Shown here: in pieces, positions 1-6,603 of the stretch
How positions within the stretch are numbered: position 1 is the stretch's first letter
How the letters are laid out: each line of letters starts with the position of its first letter
Origin: Vulcanimicrobiota bacterium
Lineage (GTDB): Bacteria > Vulcanimicrobiota > Vulcanimicrobiia > Vulcanimicrobiales > Vulcanimicrobiaceae
DNA length: 9,962 nt
Reading direction: 5' to 3'
Assembly (NCBI GenBank): GCA_030043675.1
Contig: JASHXG010000251.1
Location: 1-9,962 of the forward strand
Notes under the pieces: model-generated
What the model was told of the DNA's origin: nothing
The model's input: only the letters and a program-made list of their open reading frames with translations
Databases searched by the model: none
Program-made: the position numbers and the translations under genes

Positions 1-711
1 TGCTATAAAACTGAAGGGGTCGTTGGTGAACAGCCAATTTACGTAGGCAAAACCCGCAATGGAAAAGAGCACCGGGAACAGCAGCATCAGAAAAACGCTT
101 AGCGGCGATTTATCGAGCTGCTCCGACGGAATGACGAGCGCCAGAAAGGGCAATGCCGCAAACGTCAGCAGCAGACCGAACGGGTGGGAAAAGGCGATGA
201 TGACAAGCGCTACCGCAACTAAAATGACGTCGTTTACGCGATTCGCTCGCCGCAAGTTGAGCGTGCCGAGCGCCAGCATCCACACACCGCCTTGGAGCAG
301 GACGAACCCCGCCCCTTCAGCGACCGTGCGAAGGAACAGCGGATTCGCCACGAGGAGCAGCGTGACGAGCCCGGCCCTGGCCACTCCAAACCGCCGAACG
401 CGAAACGTCGCGAACCAGAGCGTTGCCAGCGTCCCGCCAAGCAGTGCCGAAAGCAGGGCCACCGTCGGCCGGCCGAGCGTCGGAAACACCGTCTGGAAGG
501 CGATCAGCGCAACATAGCGCAGCGGCGGATAAGCCGTGACGATGTCGCCCGTCGTGAGTAGGCCGCCGTTGGCCAACATCGCGCGGCCCCAAAGATCCAG
601 GTCGTATGCCGAAATGAATCCCAGGGATTGCAAGTGCAGCAGATATGCCAATAGGGCTGTCGTGGAAGCGACGAACGCTGCCAGCGTGGGCAGCCAACGC
701 GCACGCTTCAC
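1..711 (-). CDS. Polytopic membrane protein, GT-C glycosyltransferase-like (3' end cut by window edge)
   Basis: Open from a GTG at 711 to the window edge, 237 codons with no stop; the C-terminus lies outside the window. The start overlaps the TGA of the upstream glycosyltransferase by four bases (GTGA, 711-708), which implies translational coupling; no Shine-Dalgarno is seen. The protein is very hydrophobic: segments near residues 8-28, 64-78, 84-102, 112-126, 136-152, 160-175, 178-194 and 205-226 look membrane-spanning. After the first segment comes an acidic loop with Asp37 and Asp39, then a YPPLRY stretch (61-66), and a NDPFSF stretch at 230-235. A first loop with acidic residues plus a PPL-type motif recalls GT-C/ArnT-like enzymes that use polyprenyl-phosphate sugars. 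A role in modifying or finishing the polymer made by the adjacent synthase is inferred. A transporter-like or acyltransferase-like role is not excluded. The reading frame is firm; the family is tentative. Confidence 0.75.
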   Translation of the reverse strand, partial: MKRARWLPTLAAFVASTTALLAYLLHLQSLGFISAYDLDLWGRAMLANGGLLTTGDIVTAYPPLRYVALIAFQTVFPTLGRPTVALLSALLGGTLATLWFATFRVRRFGVARAGLVTLLLVANPLFLRTVAEGAGFVLLQGGVWMLALGTLNLRRANRVNDVILVAVALVIIAFSHPFGLLLTFAALPFLALVIPSEQLDKSPLSVFLMLLFPVLFSIAGFAYVNWLFTNDPFSFIA

Positions 712-2600
712 ACCACGAAACCGGGTCGACCTTGCGTCGCCGCCGCAACTTCGGAAGCGGTTTGCTTGGACAAGCCGTGCGTCGTCTTCTCCCAGTAAAA
801 CGGCTTGGCCAGCAGTTGCCAGGCCGCTTTCCACGCAGCGATCGACATCAGCGCCCAATACCAAATGACGGTAAGGCTGAACGGCACCAGCTCCAACCAG
901 TTCCGCCTAAACGGTGCGAGCATCATGACGAAAATGAAGAGGCCGTTCCCGGCCAATAGGTTGAAAAGCGAGATATACAGCAGTACGGATGGAAAGAGAT
1001 AATCGAGGCCCGCCGTGTGGGTTACGGTGAAGAATTCGAACATTATCCAGAAGACGGGATTGAGGAGACCAAAGAGTACGGTGCCCCCGATAAAGAAGAC
1101 GAACCCGAGCATGCCCAACGCACCGATCGTGCGCGATAAGTGGATTGGGCGTCGCATGTGCACCAGGAACGTTTGCATGTACCCCTTGATCCACCGTGAC
1201 CGCTGACGAACCCAATTAGGCTGGGACACATTTGCCTCTTCGAAGGTGGTCGAATCGATCAGCATTACCCCATAGCCCTTTTGCGTCATGCGGATGCCGA
1301 GATCTGCATCCTCGGTCACGTTGAACGGGTCCCACGCGTGCAACTCGCGCAACACGTTCATTTTAAAATGATTTGACGTGCCGCCGAGAGGGATCGGAAT
1401 GCCCAGTCGCTCCAGCCCCGGTAGCATCAAGTCGAACCACAGCGAGTAGTCCAGCGTAAAGAGTCGGGTTAGCCAGTTCTCGTCTCGGTTGTAATAATTC
1501 AGGCGGCATTGGATACATGCGACGTTATCGGGCGCTCGGCGAAAGGCGGCCACGACTTTTCTCAGCTGATCCGGCTCCGGCTTGTCCTCTGCGTCGAAAA
1601 TGACGAGGTATTCCCCGCGCGCAAAGCGCAGGGCGTAGTTGCAGGCTTTGGGTTTGGTCTGCGGCTGCGACGGCGGCACGCGGATGATTTCAAAAATAGC
1701 TTCAAGACCCAAATTCATCGCTGCGTCGATCGTCTCCGTGTCGCCGGCTTCGAGGACGATCTTGATGTCCAGGCGCGAGGTAGGATAGTCGAGATTGCGC
1801 AGTGCGTTGGCGAGGATCGGCAACACGTCCGGCTCGCGAAACATCGGCACGAGCACGGTAAAAACAGGCAAGTCCTCGTCGCGCAGCATCCTCGCTGCCG
1901 CCTCGATTTCGCGCGAGCGGCGGTACTGTTGGGCACCCCCGGCCCAAATGAGCACCCCTTTAAATATGAAATTCCCAACGTAAAAAACCGACATCACCGC
2001 GTTTATGGCGATCAACGTCGCGATCGGGGCGATGGCTAGACCGAGGGCAGTAAGCGTTACCAGAGCCCAGGCGATCAAGGCTTGGCCAGGCGTAAATACC
2101 GTCTGCGCCGACAGGATCGGATCGCGCTCGGCAAGTTCAAGTACCGCTCTTTTGGAATACTCCGCCGAGAACACGTCCTGAAGCGCCCACTGGATGTCGA
2201 ATTTGCTGGTCACGACCAACCCCGCGTGACGTCCCCACTGCGAGCGAGCATAGAGGATCGTTTCCGGTCCGGGGTTTGCAGTCGCGACAACCACATGTCC
2301 GTCACGCATTCGCCACGGTATCGTTAAGCGGCGAATGTACTCTTCGGCCTGGGCTCGGTCCAACAGCGCGGGGTCGGGCGCCTCACGTCGCAGACTCACG
2401 TACTCGGTGCCGAATCGTTCCGCAAGCGAGCGATAATACGTCGAGGGTCTGATCCAGCTGCGCGCCAGCAGCACGTCGGACAGGCTTTCGCCCCACGCCT
2501 CAGCGAGCCGCGTAGCCTCATCGAGCTGCGCAAGCGTGATCAGGCCGTACTCGACCAGATGGTCGCCCGTCCAACTGTCGCTGGCAGTCAGCTCGCTCAT
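708..2600 (-). CDS. BcsA/NfrB-like family 2 glycosyltransferase with N-terminal type II secretion ATPase (MshEN-like) domain
   Basis: 630 residues. The ATG at 2600 overlaps the upstream stop (ATGA, 2600-2597) and has a purine-rich AGGAAGAG nine bases upstream. A longer in-frame start near 2693 exists but would lie inside the upstream gene. Residues 10-150 match the GspE/MshE N-terminal domain: two helical repeats, then a beta-rich part. Residues 172-192 and 195-220 are membrane helices. The family 2 transferase core follows, with an acidic EAGD stretch (284-287), DAED (336-339), TED (429-431, catalytic base region) and QRSRW (466-470, acceptor/product binding), the hallmark order of processive beta-glycan synthases. 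Further helices lie at about 491-515, 520-528, 536-560 and 570-590, and the end carries the FYWEKTTHGL motif (601-610) common in NfrB-type enzymes. No PilZ domain is present. It probably polymerises and translocates an exopolysaccharide across the inner membrane with the BcsB-like neighbour; the sugar is unknown. Confidence 0.9.
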   Translation of the reverse strand: MSELTASDSWTGDHLVEYGLITLAQLDEATRLAEAWGESLSDVLLARSWIRPSTYYRSLAERFGTEYVSLRREAPDPALLDRAQAEEYIRRLTIPWRMRDGHVVVATANPGPETILYARSQWGRHAGLVVTSKFDIQWALQDVFSAEYSKRAVLELAERDPILSAQTVFTPGQALIAWALVTLTALGLAIAPIATLIAINAVMSVFYVGNFIFKGVLIWAGGAQQYRRSREIEAAARMLRDEDLPVFTVLVPMFREPDVLPILANALRNLDYPTSRLDIKIVLEAGDTETIDAAMNLGLEAIFEIIRVPPSQPQTKPKACNYALRFARGEYLVIFDAEDKPEPDQLRKVVAAFRRAPDNVACIQCRLNYYNRDENWLTRLFTLDYSLWFDLMLPGLERLGIPIPLGGTSNHFKMNVLRELHAWDPFNVTEDADLGIRMTQKGYGVMLIDSTTFEEANVSQPNWVRQRSRWIKGYMQTFLVHMRRPIHLSRTIGALGMLGFVFFIGGTVLFGLLNPVFWIMFEFFTVTHTAGLDYLFPSVLLYISLFNLLAGNGLFIFVMMLAPFRRNWLELVPFSLTVIWYWALMSIAAWKAAWQLLAKPFYWEKTTHGLSKQTASEVAAATQGRPGFVV

Positions 2601-4462
2601 GTGGAGTCGCTCTTCCTGCGAGCGCGATAGATACCGCGCAGTAACTGCAAGAAAGCAATGGTCACAATGAGCCATCCCAGCGCGATAAGCCAAAGCCGGT
2701 ATCTTACGAAAAACGTAACCAGGTTGAATCGTTCGGGATATTGGATGTCGATCAGACGATCGCGAACCGTCGAAAAAGCGAGCGTCGTGCGCCCGCGTTC
2801 AACGAACGCGACGTCGCCGCGATCGAGCGCCGGCGTGAGATCGCCGGTGACTTTGGGCGATGTATCGAAATCAGTGCCCGGGCGAATCCACAGCACCAAA
2901 CGGTTGCCGGTGGCAAGGAGTTGCGCGAGGGTTTGCGACGTGACGGCATCGGCATCGAGAAGCGTGACTCCCCGCCTGTTGGTCAGCCGCACCGTACCGC
3001 GGTCGAAGCGAATCGGAGGGTTGCTGCCGGGTGGCTCTGTATCTGAAACCCAAACGTAGTCGCCGTTTGGCGGTGCGCCGCCATAACGTACGGAGAGCGG
3101 CGTTTCGCCGTCGATCAGCCCTTGGAGCAGCGCCGACGTCTCGGCTAGCTGGGGTGCACCGGGAACCACGACCGACACGCCGCCGGCGAACTGCGGCGCC
3201 AGCAAATCGAAATCGGTGACTGCCCCGGCTCTGTCAAGAGTGAAGTGGCTTGACGGTAACAATTGCGCGTCATAGCCCTGAGGAGAAAATAGACAGTTGC
3301 CCTGAGCGACTTGTCGCGTCACCGCTACGGTAACGGTGTTGCGGGCGACGAAAATTCCCGAGGGCAGTTCCTCGTCTAAGTGAACGCGCGTATCGTGTGC
3401 GACTTCGGTGCTGCCTAGGAGAAGGCCGTTCATCGTGACGCTTACCACCGGGGGAATCGCAGCGCCGTCCTCGGCCACCGCAACATCCAAGCTCAGCCCT
3501 GAGGCGCGTCTTCCGGTCGGGATGGCCGTTGCAGGCAGTGCAACGTTCCATTCGCCCCGGTCCACGACGCGAAGGATCGACGTATCGCCGCTGAGCTCGC
3601 TGAAGTACAGCGCGTCGGCCGGCCGCCCCGAAACCTGTTGCTCGACGGATGCGACCTTCTTCGCGCCGAGGATCGCGCTCCAGCGCGCGTCGAGCAGCCG
3701 CGCGGCCGCGGCTGGGTCGGCCCCTCCAATAACGAGCTCTGGAAACCCATTGCTGCGTATGGACAATGCCGGATCGCGCGGTTCTCCGATGCGTATCTCC
3801 GCTCGCCGCCAATCGCTTCCGACTACCGACGCAGGCGTGCGAACGATGCGCGCCGCTGGATCGCCCGCCGCTACGGTCAGCGCCGCAGCCGCCTGCGCCT
3901 CGTTCGGCGACCTGGGAATGACGATGTCGGCCTGTCGCGGCATCGCCGCCAACAGCGCTGAAACCGTACGCAGGCTGCTCGCGGCAATGCTTTCCGCAAG
4001 CCCACCCGTCGCGTCGAGCGAAAGAAACGCGCCCGAGATGCGTTGGTCGATGCAGCGGTTATCGGTGATCGCACCATTGTAGTCGAGGTGGACGTGGACG
4101 AAACCGTTCTCCACTGCGGCGCTCGGGATTGGAATCTGGATTCGGCCGGCTTGGAATGCCATCCCCAGGGCGCGCGTGTATACCGGCTCGCCCGCTACGG
4201 ATATGAGTAAGGTCCTCCGGGAACTTACAGCGGCGGCCGAGCTGTAGGGAAGAATGAGCTGGAGACTCCGGATCGACGACGGATTCGGCACGGGGAAAAA
4301 GTAGTCGCGCGTGCCCCACATGCCCGGCATTTGAGTTCCGTCCGCAAATCCGATGTCGGCAAGCGTGATCGTGCGCCGGAGTACGCCGCCGGTTGGCGCC
4401 GCGCGCGGAGCCGGGGGGACAAGGGCCACCGAAAGCGCGGCGAGAGCGACAGCGATAACCAT
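2597..4462 (-). CDS. BcsB-like periplasmic, membrane-anchored polysaccharide synthase subunit
   Basis: 621 residues, shorter than enterobacterial BcsB (roughly 750-800). The N-terminus is a hydrophobic, Ala-rich signal-like segment (1-22, possible cleavage near Ala21-Ala22) but without the usual basic N-region. The long middle is beta-rich and soluble, as expected for alternating carbohydrate-binding and flavodoxin-like domains: for example a beta stretch at 66-129 ending near Cys137, an alpha/beta part at 155-270, a second beta domain at about 290-420 with Cys390, and a second alpha/beta part at 430-565. One hydrophobic helix (590-610) is followed by a basic cytoplasmic tail, the tail-anchor arrangement of BcsB. 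It probably holds and guides the nascent polymer on the periplasmic side of the synthase. ATG 4462 follows directly on the TGA of the HPt gene, with no Shine-Dalgarno, so reinitiation is likely. Its 3' end overlaps the synthase start by four bases. Confidence 0.85.
   Translation of the reverse strand: MVIAVALAALSVALVPPAPRAAPTGGVLRRTITLADIGFADGTQMPGMWGTRDYFFPVPNPSSIRSLQLILPYSSAAAVSSRRTLLISVAGEPVYTRALGMAFQAGRIQIPIPSAAVENGFVHVHLDYNGAITDNRCIDQRISGAFLSLDATGGLAESIAASSLRTVSALLAAMPRQADIVIPRSPNEAQAAAALTVAAGDPAARIVRTPASVVGSDWRRAEIRIGEPRDPALSIRSNGFPELVIGGADPAAAARLLDARWSAILGAKKVASVEQQVSGRPADALYFSELSGDTSILRVVDRGEWNVALPATAIPTGRRASGLSLDVAVAEDGAAIPPVVSVTMNGLLLGSTEVAHDTRVHLDEELPSGIFVARNTVTVAVTRQVAQGNCLFSPQGYDAQLLPSSHFTLDRAGAVTDFDLLAPQFAGGVSVVVPGAPQLAETSALLQGLIDGETPLSVRYGGAPPNGDYVWVSDTEPPGSNPPIRFDRGTVRLTNRRGVTLLDADAVTSQTLAQLLATGNRLVLWIRPGTDFDTSPKVTGDLTPALDRGDVAFVERGRTTLAFSTVRDRLIDIQYPERFNLVTFFVRYRLWLIALGWLIVTIAFLQLLRGIYRARRKSDST
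2610..2617 (-). promoter_or_regulatory. Ribosome binding site of the glycosyltransferase gene
   Basis: On the minus strand AGGAAGAG lies nine bases before the ATG at 2600 and inside the 3' end of the BcsB-like gene. It supports the 2600 start over the longer frame that would begin near 2693. Confidence 0.55.
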
Positions 4463-4810
4463 TCAGATGTCGTCGAGCGCCGCGCTTGCACGCAACTTTC
4501 GAATCGCCGACTGGAGTGCGGCAATCCGCTCGTGGCCCGCCGTCGCTTGCTGGGATCGCAGTCGCCCCGCGTCTCGTTCGGCATAGCGAGCGGCCGCTCC
4601 CAAAGCCGGATACCCGAGCAGCTGAGCCGTTCCCGCGATATCGTGTAAGTCTCTTTCAAGTGCGAGCAACGCGGTCGCGAGCGTCTCTGCAGTGAGCTCG
4701 GCCGAGTCGGCTTCCAGGCGGCTAAGTCGCTGCGGCAGTTTCGCCGCGAATCGCTCGGCGACGGGAATCAGCGCGGCTGCCACAGGTGCTCGCCCGCTTG
4801 CTTTCTTCAC
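4463..4810 (-). CDS. Stand-alone histidine phosphotransfer (HPt) protein
   Basis: 115 residues, starting at GTG 4810 with an AAGGCGG eight bases upstream; an in-frame stop six bases above the GTG excludes a longer form. It is almost wholly helical. The segment LHDIAGTAQLLGYPALGAAA (55-74) has the HPt pattern: a phospho-acceptor His (His56), then Gly60 and small residues that let a receiver dock, then leucine-rich helix continuation. HPt proteins carry phosphate between receiver domains and have no enzymatic activity of their own. It is the first gene of the polysaccharide operon and is divergent to a receiver-only protein and a hybrid kinase, so these are its likely partners (inferred). The stop codon is immediately followed, in the same reading frame, by the ATG of the BcsB-like gene. 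Sequence divergence from well-known HPt proteins is high, so the family call rests on the His motif and helical pattern. Confidence 0.75.
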   Translation of the reverse strand: MKKASGRAPVAAALIPVAERFAAKLPQRLSRLEADSAELTAETLATALLALERDLHDIAGTAQLLGYPALGAAARYAERDAGRLRSQQATAGHERIAALQSAIRKLRASAALDDI

Positions 4811-4894
4811 TACTCACACCGCCTTCTTCACCGATCACGCCTAGGTCGAACCAATCGCGGAGTGGAATTGCCCGAGGTAAGCTTAACGGCAACT
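4811..4894. promoter_or_regulatory. Divergent intergenic region between the two operons
   Basis: The only non-coding stretch from which both operons can be transcribed (84 bases, or 51 if the receiver gene begins at GTG 4862). I see no convincing -35/-10 pair on either strand and no sigma-B type promoter. The minus-strand octamer GTGAAGAA occurs at 4831-4824 and again at 4810-4803, 21 bases apart, the second copy covering the HPt start codon. Shared regulation of both operons from here is inferred from layout only. Confidence 0.4.
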
Positions 4895-5281
4895 ATGCCA
4901 GTGAAGGTGCTTTACGTCGATGACGATCCGGTTTTGCGCGAGATTGTGGAAATCTTACTCGGGCGTCGTAGCGATTTCGAGGTGCGTTTCATGGAATCCG
5001 GCGAGGAGGCCCTAAGCCTGGTCGACGAGGGTGGTTGGGTCCCCGATGTCATCGTGATCGACGCGTGCATGCCCGGTCTCGACGGGTTGTCGACCTATCG
5101 CGAAATGAAAAAGCGCCACACGCTTGCGCGTGCGCGCTACGCCTTTGCCACGGGGCTGAATGACCCCGATGGCCTGGACCGACTGCAGCAGTACGCTGGC
5201 GCTCACGTCATCGCGAAGCCATTCGACGTGTCGACCTTCGCGGACCAGATCGCAAGCCTTGCCGGAGGTCCCGGACCCTAA
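4895..5281 (+). CDS. Stand-alone response regulator receiver protein (CheY-like)
   Basis: 128 residues from ATG 4895; a GTG at 4862 would add eleven residues. Neither start has a good ribosome binding site, and the ATG was chosen because it places the first receiver strand (KVLYVDDD) at residues 4-11, as is usual. The whole protein is one receiver domain: acidic cluster Asp9-Asp10-Asp11, phospho-acceptor Asp56 in VIVIDACMP, switch residue Thr86 in FATG, and Lys108-Pro109 in AKPF. No DNA-binding or enzymatic output domain follows, so it must act by protein contact, either as a phosphate shuttle or sink in the relay or as an effector that binds a target. It heads the stressosome operon and sits back to back with an HPt gene. 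The gap to rsbR is 31 bases. The target is unknown. Confidence 0.88.
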   Translation: MPVKVLYVDDDPVLREIVEILLGRRSDFEVRFMESGEEALSLVDEGGWVPDVIVIDACMPGLDGLSTYREMKKRHTLARARYAFATGLNDPDGLDRLQQYAGAHVIAKPFDVSTFADQIASLAGGPGP

Positions 5282-5297
5282 GCTACTGATCGCCGTG

Positions 5298-5303
5298 AAG
5301 GAG
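5298..5303 (+). promoter_or_regulatory. Ribosome binding site of rsbR
   Basis: AAGGAG lies nine bases before ATG 5313, the best Shine-Dalgarno in the window. It fixes the rsbR start and argues against the in-frame upstream ATG at 5160, which lies inside the receiver gene, and against GTG 5295. Confidence 0.75.
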
Positions 5304-5312
5304 CATGCGACG

Positions 5313-6209
5313 ATGCGCGAGCCGGTTCAGACGAAAGCCCAGCTTCACCTAGAGTTATTCCGGATCACCCCGGCGGATCTGTCGACGATCCGTACGGTAG
5401 GCGCCGAAATGATTTCCGGTCTGGAAACTTTGAAAGACCGGTTTTACGAGTGGCTCAAGACGCAACCGGAGTTCGAGTTGTTCCTGTCCGATCCCGTTAC
5501 GCTTGAACGGGTAGAGACTGCGCAGGTAGAGTATTGGGCTCAGTTCATCGCCGGCGTCGTCAATGACGAGTACATCGCAAGCCGTGAACGTATCGGTCAG
5601 ACCCATGCGCGCATCGGACTATCTTTACGAATCTATCACGCCGCGATGAACACGTTTCTCAGCCTTTTGTTTCGAATGGTCGATGAAACATCGTTTCAGG
5701 AAGACACTAAGGCGCAAGCCAAAGTCGCCATCGCTAAGCTGAGCCACATGGACATGGCCATCGCATCCGAAACCATCGCTATCGTGATGAACGAACGTGT
5801 GGCCGCTCAAAATAGGATGTTGCTGGAGCTGTCAACGCCCGTCGCCCAAATTTGGAGAGGCATCCTCCTGCTTCCCGTGGTCGGCATGATCGACTCCAAG
5901 AGAGCACAAGAGATCACGACGGCCGTTCTAAATAAGATTGCCGAGACCGAAGCTCGCATCTTCATCTTAGACATAAGCGGCGTTGCAGTCGTCGATACCG
6001 CGGTCGCGAATCATTTGGTCAAAATTACCAAGTCAACTAGAATGATGGGGTGCGAGAGCACGATTTCCGGAGTGTCGCCTGCGATTGCCCGGACGATCGT
6101 CGATCTCGGGATCGACGTCGGCGGCATCGAAACGATAGCGACCCTTCGCGGCGCACTCGCCAGCGCGTTCGAGCGTTTGAAGATCAGCACGGACTCGCCG
6201 CATAGATAG
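5313..6209 (+). CDS. rsbR: RsbR-type stressosome scaffold protein: globin sensor plus STAS domain
   Basis: 298 residues. Residues 15-160 form a globin-coupled-sensor (protoglobin-type) domain: RFYEWL at 43-48 with Tyr45 at the distal B10 position, a region around 52-82 (PEFELFL, QVEYWAQF), and IGQTHARIGL (94-103) with His98 at the proximal haem-ligand position. A helical linker leads to a STAS domain (about 183-290) with VVGMIDS (189-195), DISGVAVVDT (220-229) and GVSPAIARTIVDLGID (253-268). In Bacillus subtilis RsbRA the sites phosphorylated by RsbT are Thr171 and Thr205, in the same motifs; here they are Ser195 and Thr229, with the same 34-residue spacing. RsbR and RsbS form the stressosome, and the N-terminal domains form the turrets that sense signals. 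Unlike B. subtilis RsbRA, whose globin lacks haem, both haem-pocket residues are kept. It precedes rsbS by seven bases and is the probable sensor of this operon. Confidence 0.92.
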   Translation: MREPVQTKAQLHLELFRITPADLSTIRTVGAEMISGLETLKDRFYEWLKTQPEFELFLSDPVTLERVETAQVEYWAQFIAGVVNDEYIASRERIGQTHARIGLSLRIYHAAMNTFLSLLFRMVDETSFQEDTKAQAKVAIAKLSHMDMAIASETIAIVMNERVAAQNRMLLELSTPVAQIWRGILLLPVVGMIDSKRAQEITTAVLNKIAETEARIFILDISGVAVVDTAVANHLVKITKSTRMMGCESTISGVSPAIARTIVDLGIDVGGIETIATLRGALASAFERLKISTDSPHR

Positions 6210-6216
6210 AGCCGCC

Positions 6217-6600
6217 GTGCCGGAAACCACCGCAATCTACAGTGCACACGGTTACCTCGTCGCGGGGATTCAGAAGGATCTAACGGCGGAAGTGCTGTCT
6301 GCGCTCGAGAGCGATTTGCTGGCCCGGATCTTTCATTCAGAGGCGAGAGCGGTCGTGGTGGACCTGGCCGGACTCAGTACGATCGGCCCTGATGAGTTCG
6401 CCGGACTGAGCCGAATCCTGGCGATGGCCAAGGTCATGGGAGCGACCCCTCTTCTCAGCGGTCTCAGTGCGGGCATAGCATCCGCGATGGTGGACCTGGG
6501 AGCGGATACACGAGGGGTTCCCGTGGTGTCATCAATAGACGAGGCCTATCTTTGGTTGCGCAAGCGCGGCTTGGTCAAAGAAAGGGACGAGAGCGACTGA
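6217..6600 (+). CDS. rsbS: RsbS-like single STAS-domain stressosome protein
   Basis: 127 residues from GTG 6217, seven bases after the rsbR stop with only a weak upstream purine run. One STAS domain fills the protein: first strands at 6-18, helix 22-38, VVVDLAG (46-52), helix 60-74, MGATPLLSGL (74-83) and IASAMVDLGAD (87-97). Position between rsbR and rsbT and the length identify it as RsbS, the core subunit that holds RsbT. At the site where B. subtilis RsbS has Asp58-Ser59 (phosphorylated by RsbT) this protein reads Gly57-Pro58 in the stretch STIGPDEF, so the usual phospho-acceptor is absent. Ser54 and Thr55 are close by and could substitute. It is divergent overall; a generic anti-anti-sigma factor is the alternative name, but the gene order favours RsbS. 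The stop is three bases before rsbT. Confidence 0.85.
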   Translation: MPETTAIYSAHGYLVAGIQKDLTAEVLSALESDLLARIFHSEARAVVVDLAGLSTIGPDEFAGLSRILAMAKVMGATPLLSGLSAGIASAMVDLGADTRGVPVVSSIDEAYLWLRKRGLVKERDESD

Positions 6601-6603
6601 GCC

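Noticed and set aside
317..748. Minus-strand open frame of 143 codons at the left edge
   Set aside because: It is out of frame with the hydrophobic GTG-initiated membrane protein at 1-711, overlaps the end of the synthase gene, and gives an Arg/His-rich sequence of low plausibility.
1509..2039. Plus-strand open frame of 176 codons opposite the glycosyltransferase
   Set aside because: It lies entirely antisense to the conserved GT2 catalytic core and shows no recognisable motif.
2601..2693. Longer N-terminus for the glycosyltransferase
   Set aside because: It would lie wholly within the 3' end of the BcsB-like gene. The ATG at 2600 has a ribosome binding site and the typical four-base overlap.
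3408..4082. Long open frame on the plus strand opposite the BcsB-like gene (224 codons)
   Set aside because: Its product is a Ser/Arg/Ala-rich, patternless sequence typical of the antisense of a GC-rich gene. The minus-strand frame has a signal segment, a tail anchor and family features.
4868..4896. Possible sigma-70 promoter TTGCCC-17-AACTAT on the plus strand
   Set aside because: The -10 element matches only three of six bases, and transcription would start after the likely start codon of the receiver gene.
5160..5312. Longer N-terminus for RsbR
   Set aside because: It overlaps the receiver gene in another frame with Ser/Thr/Arg-rich nonsense. AAGGAG before ATG 5313 marks the true start.
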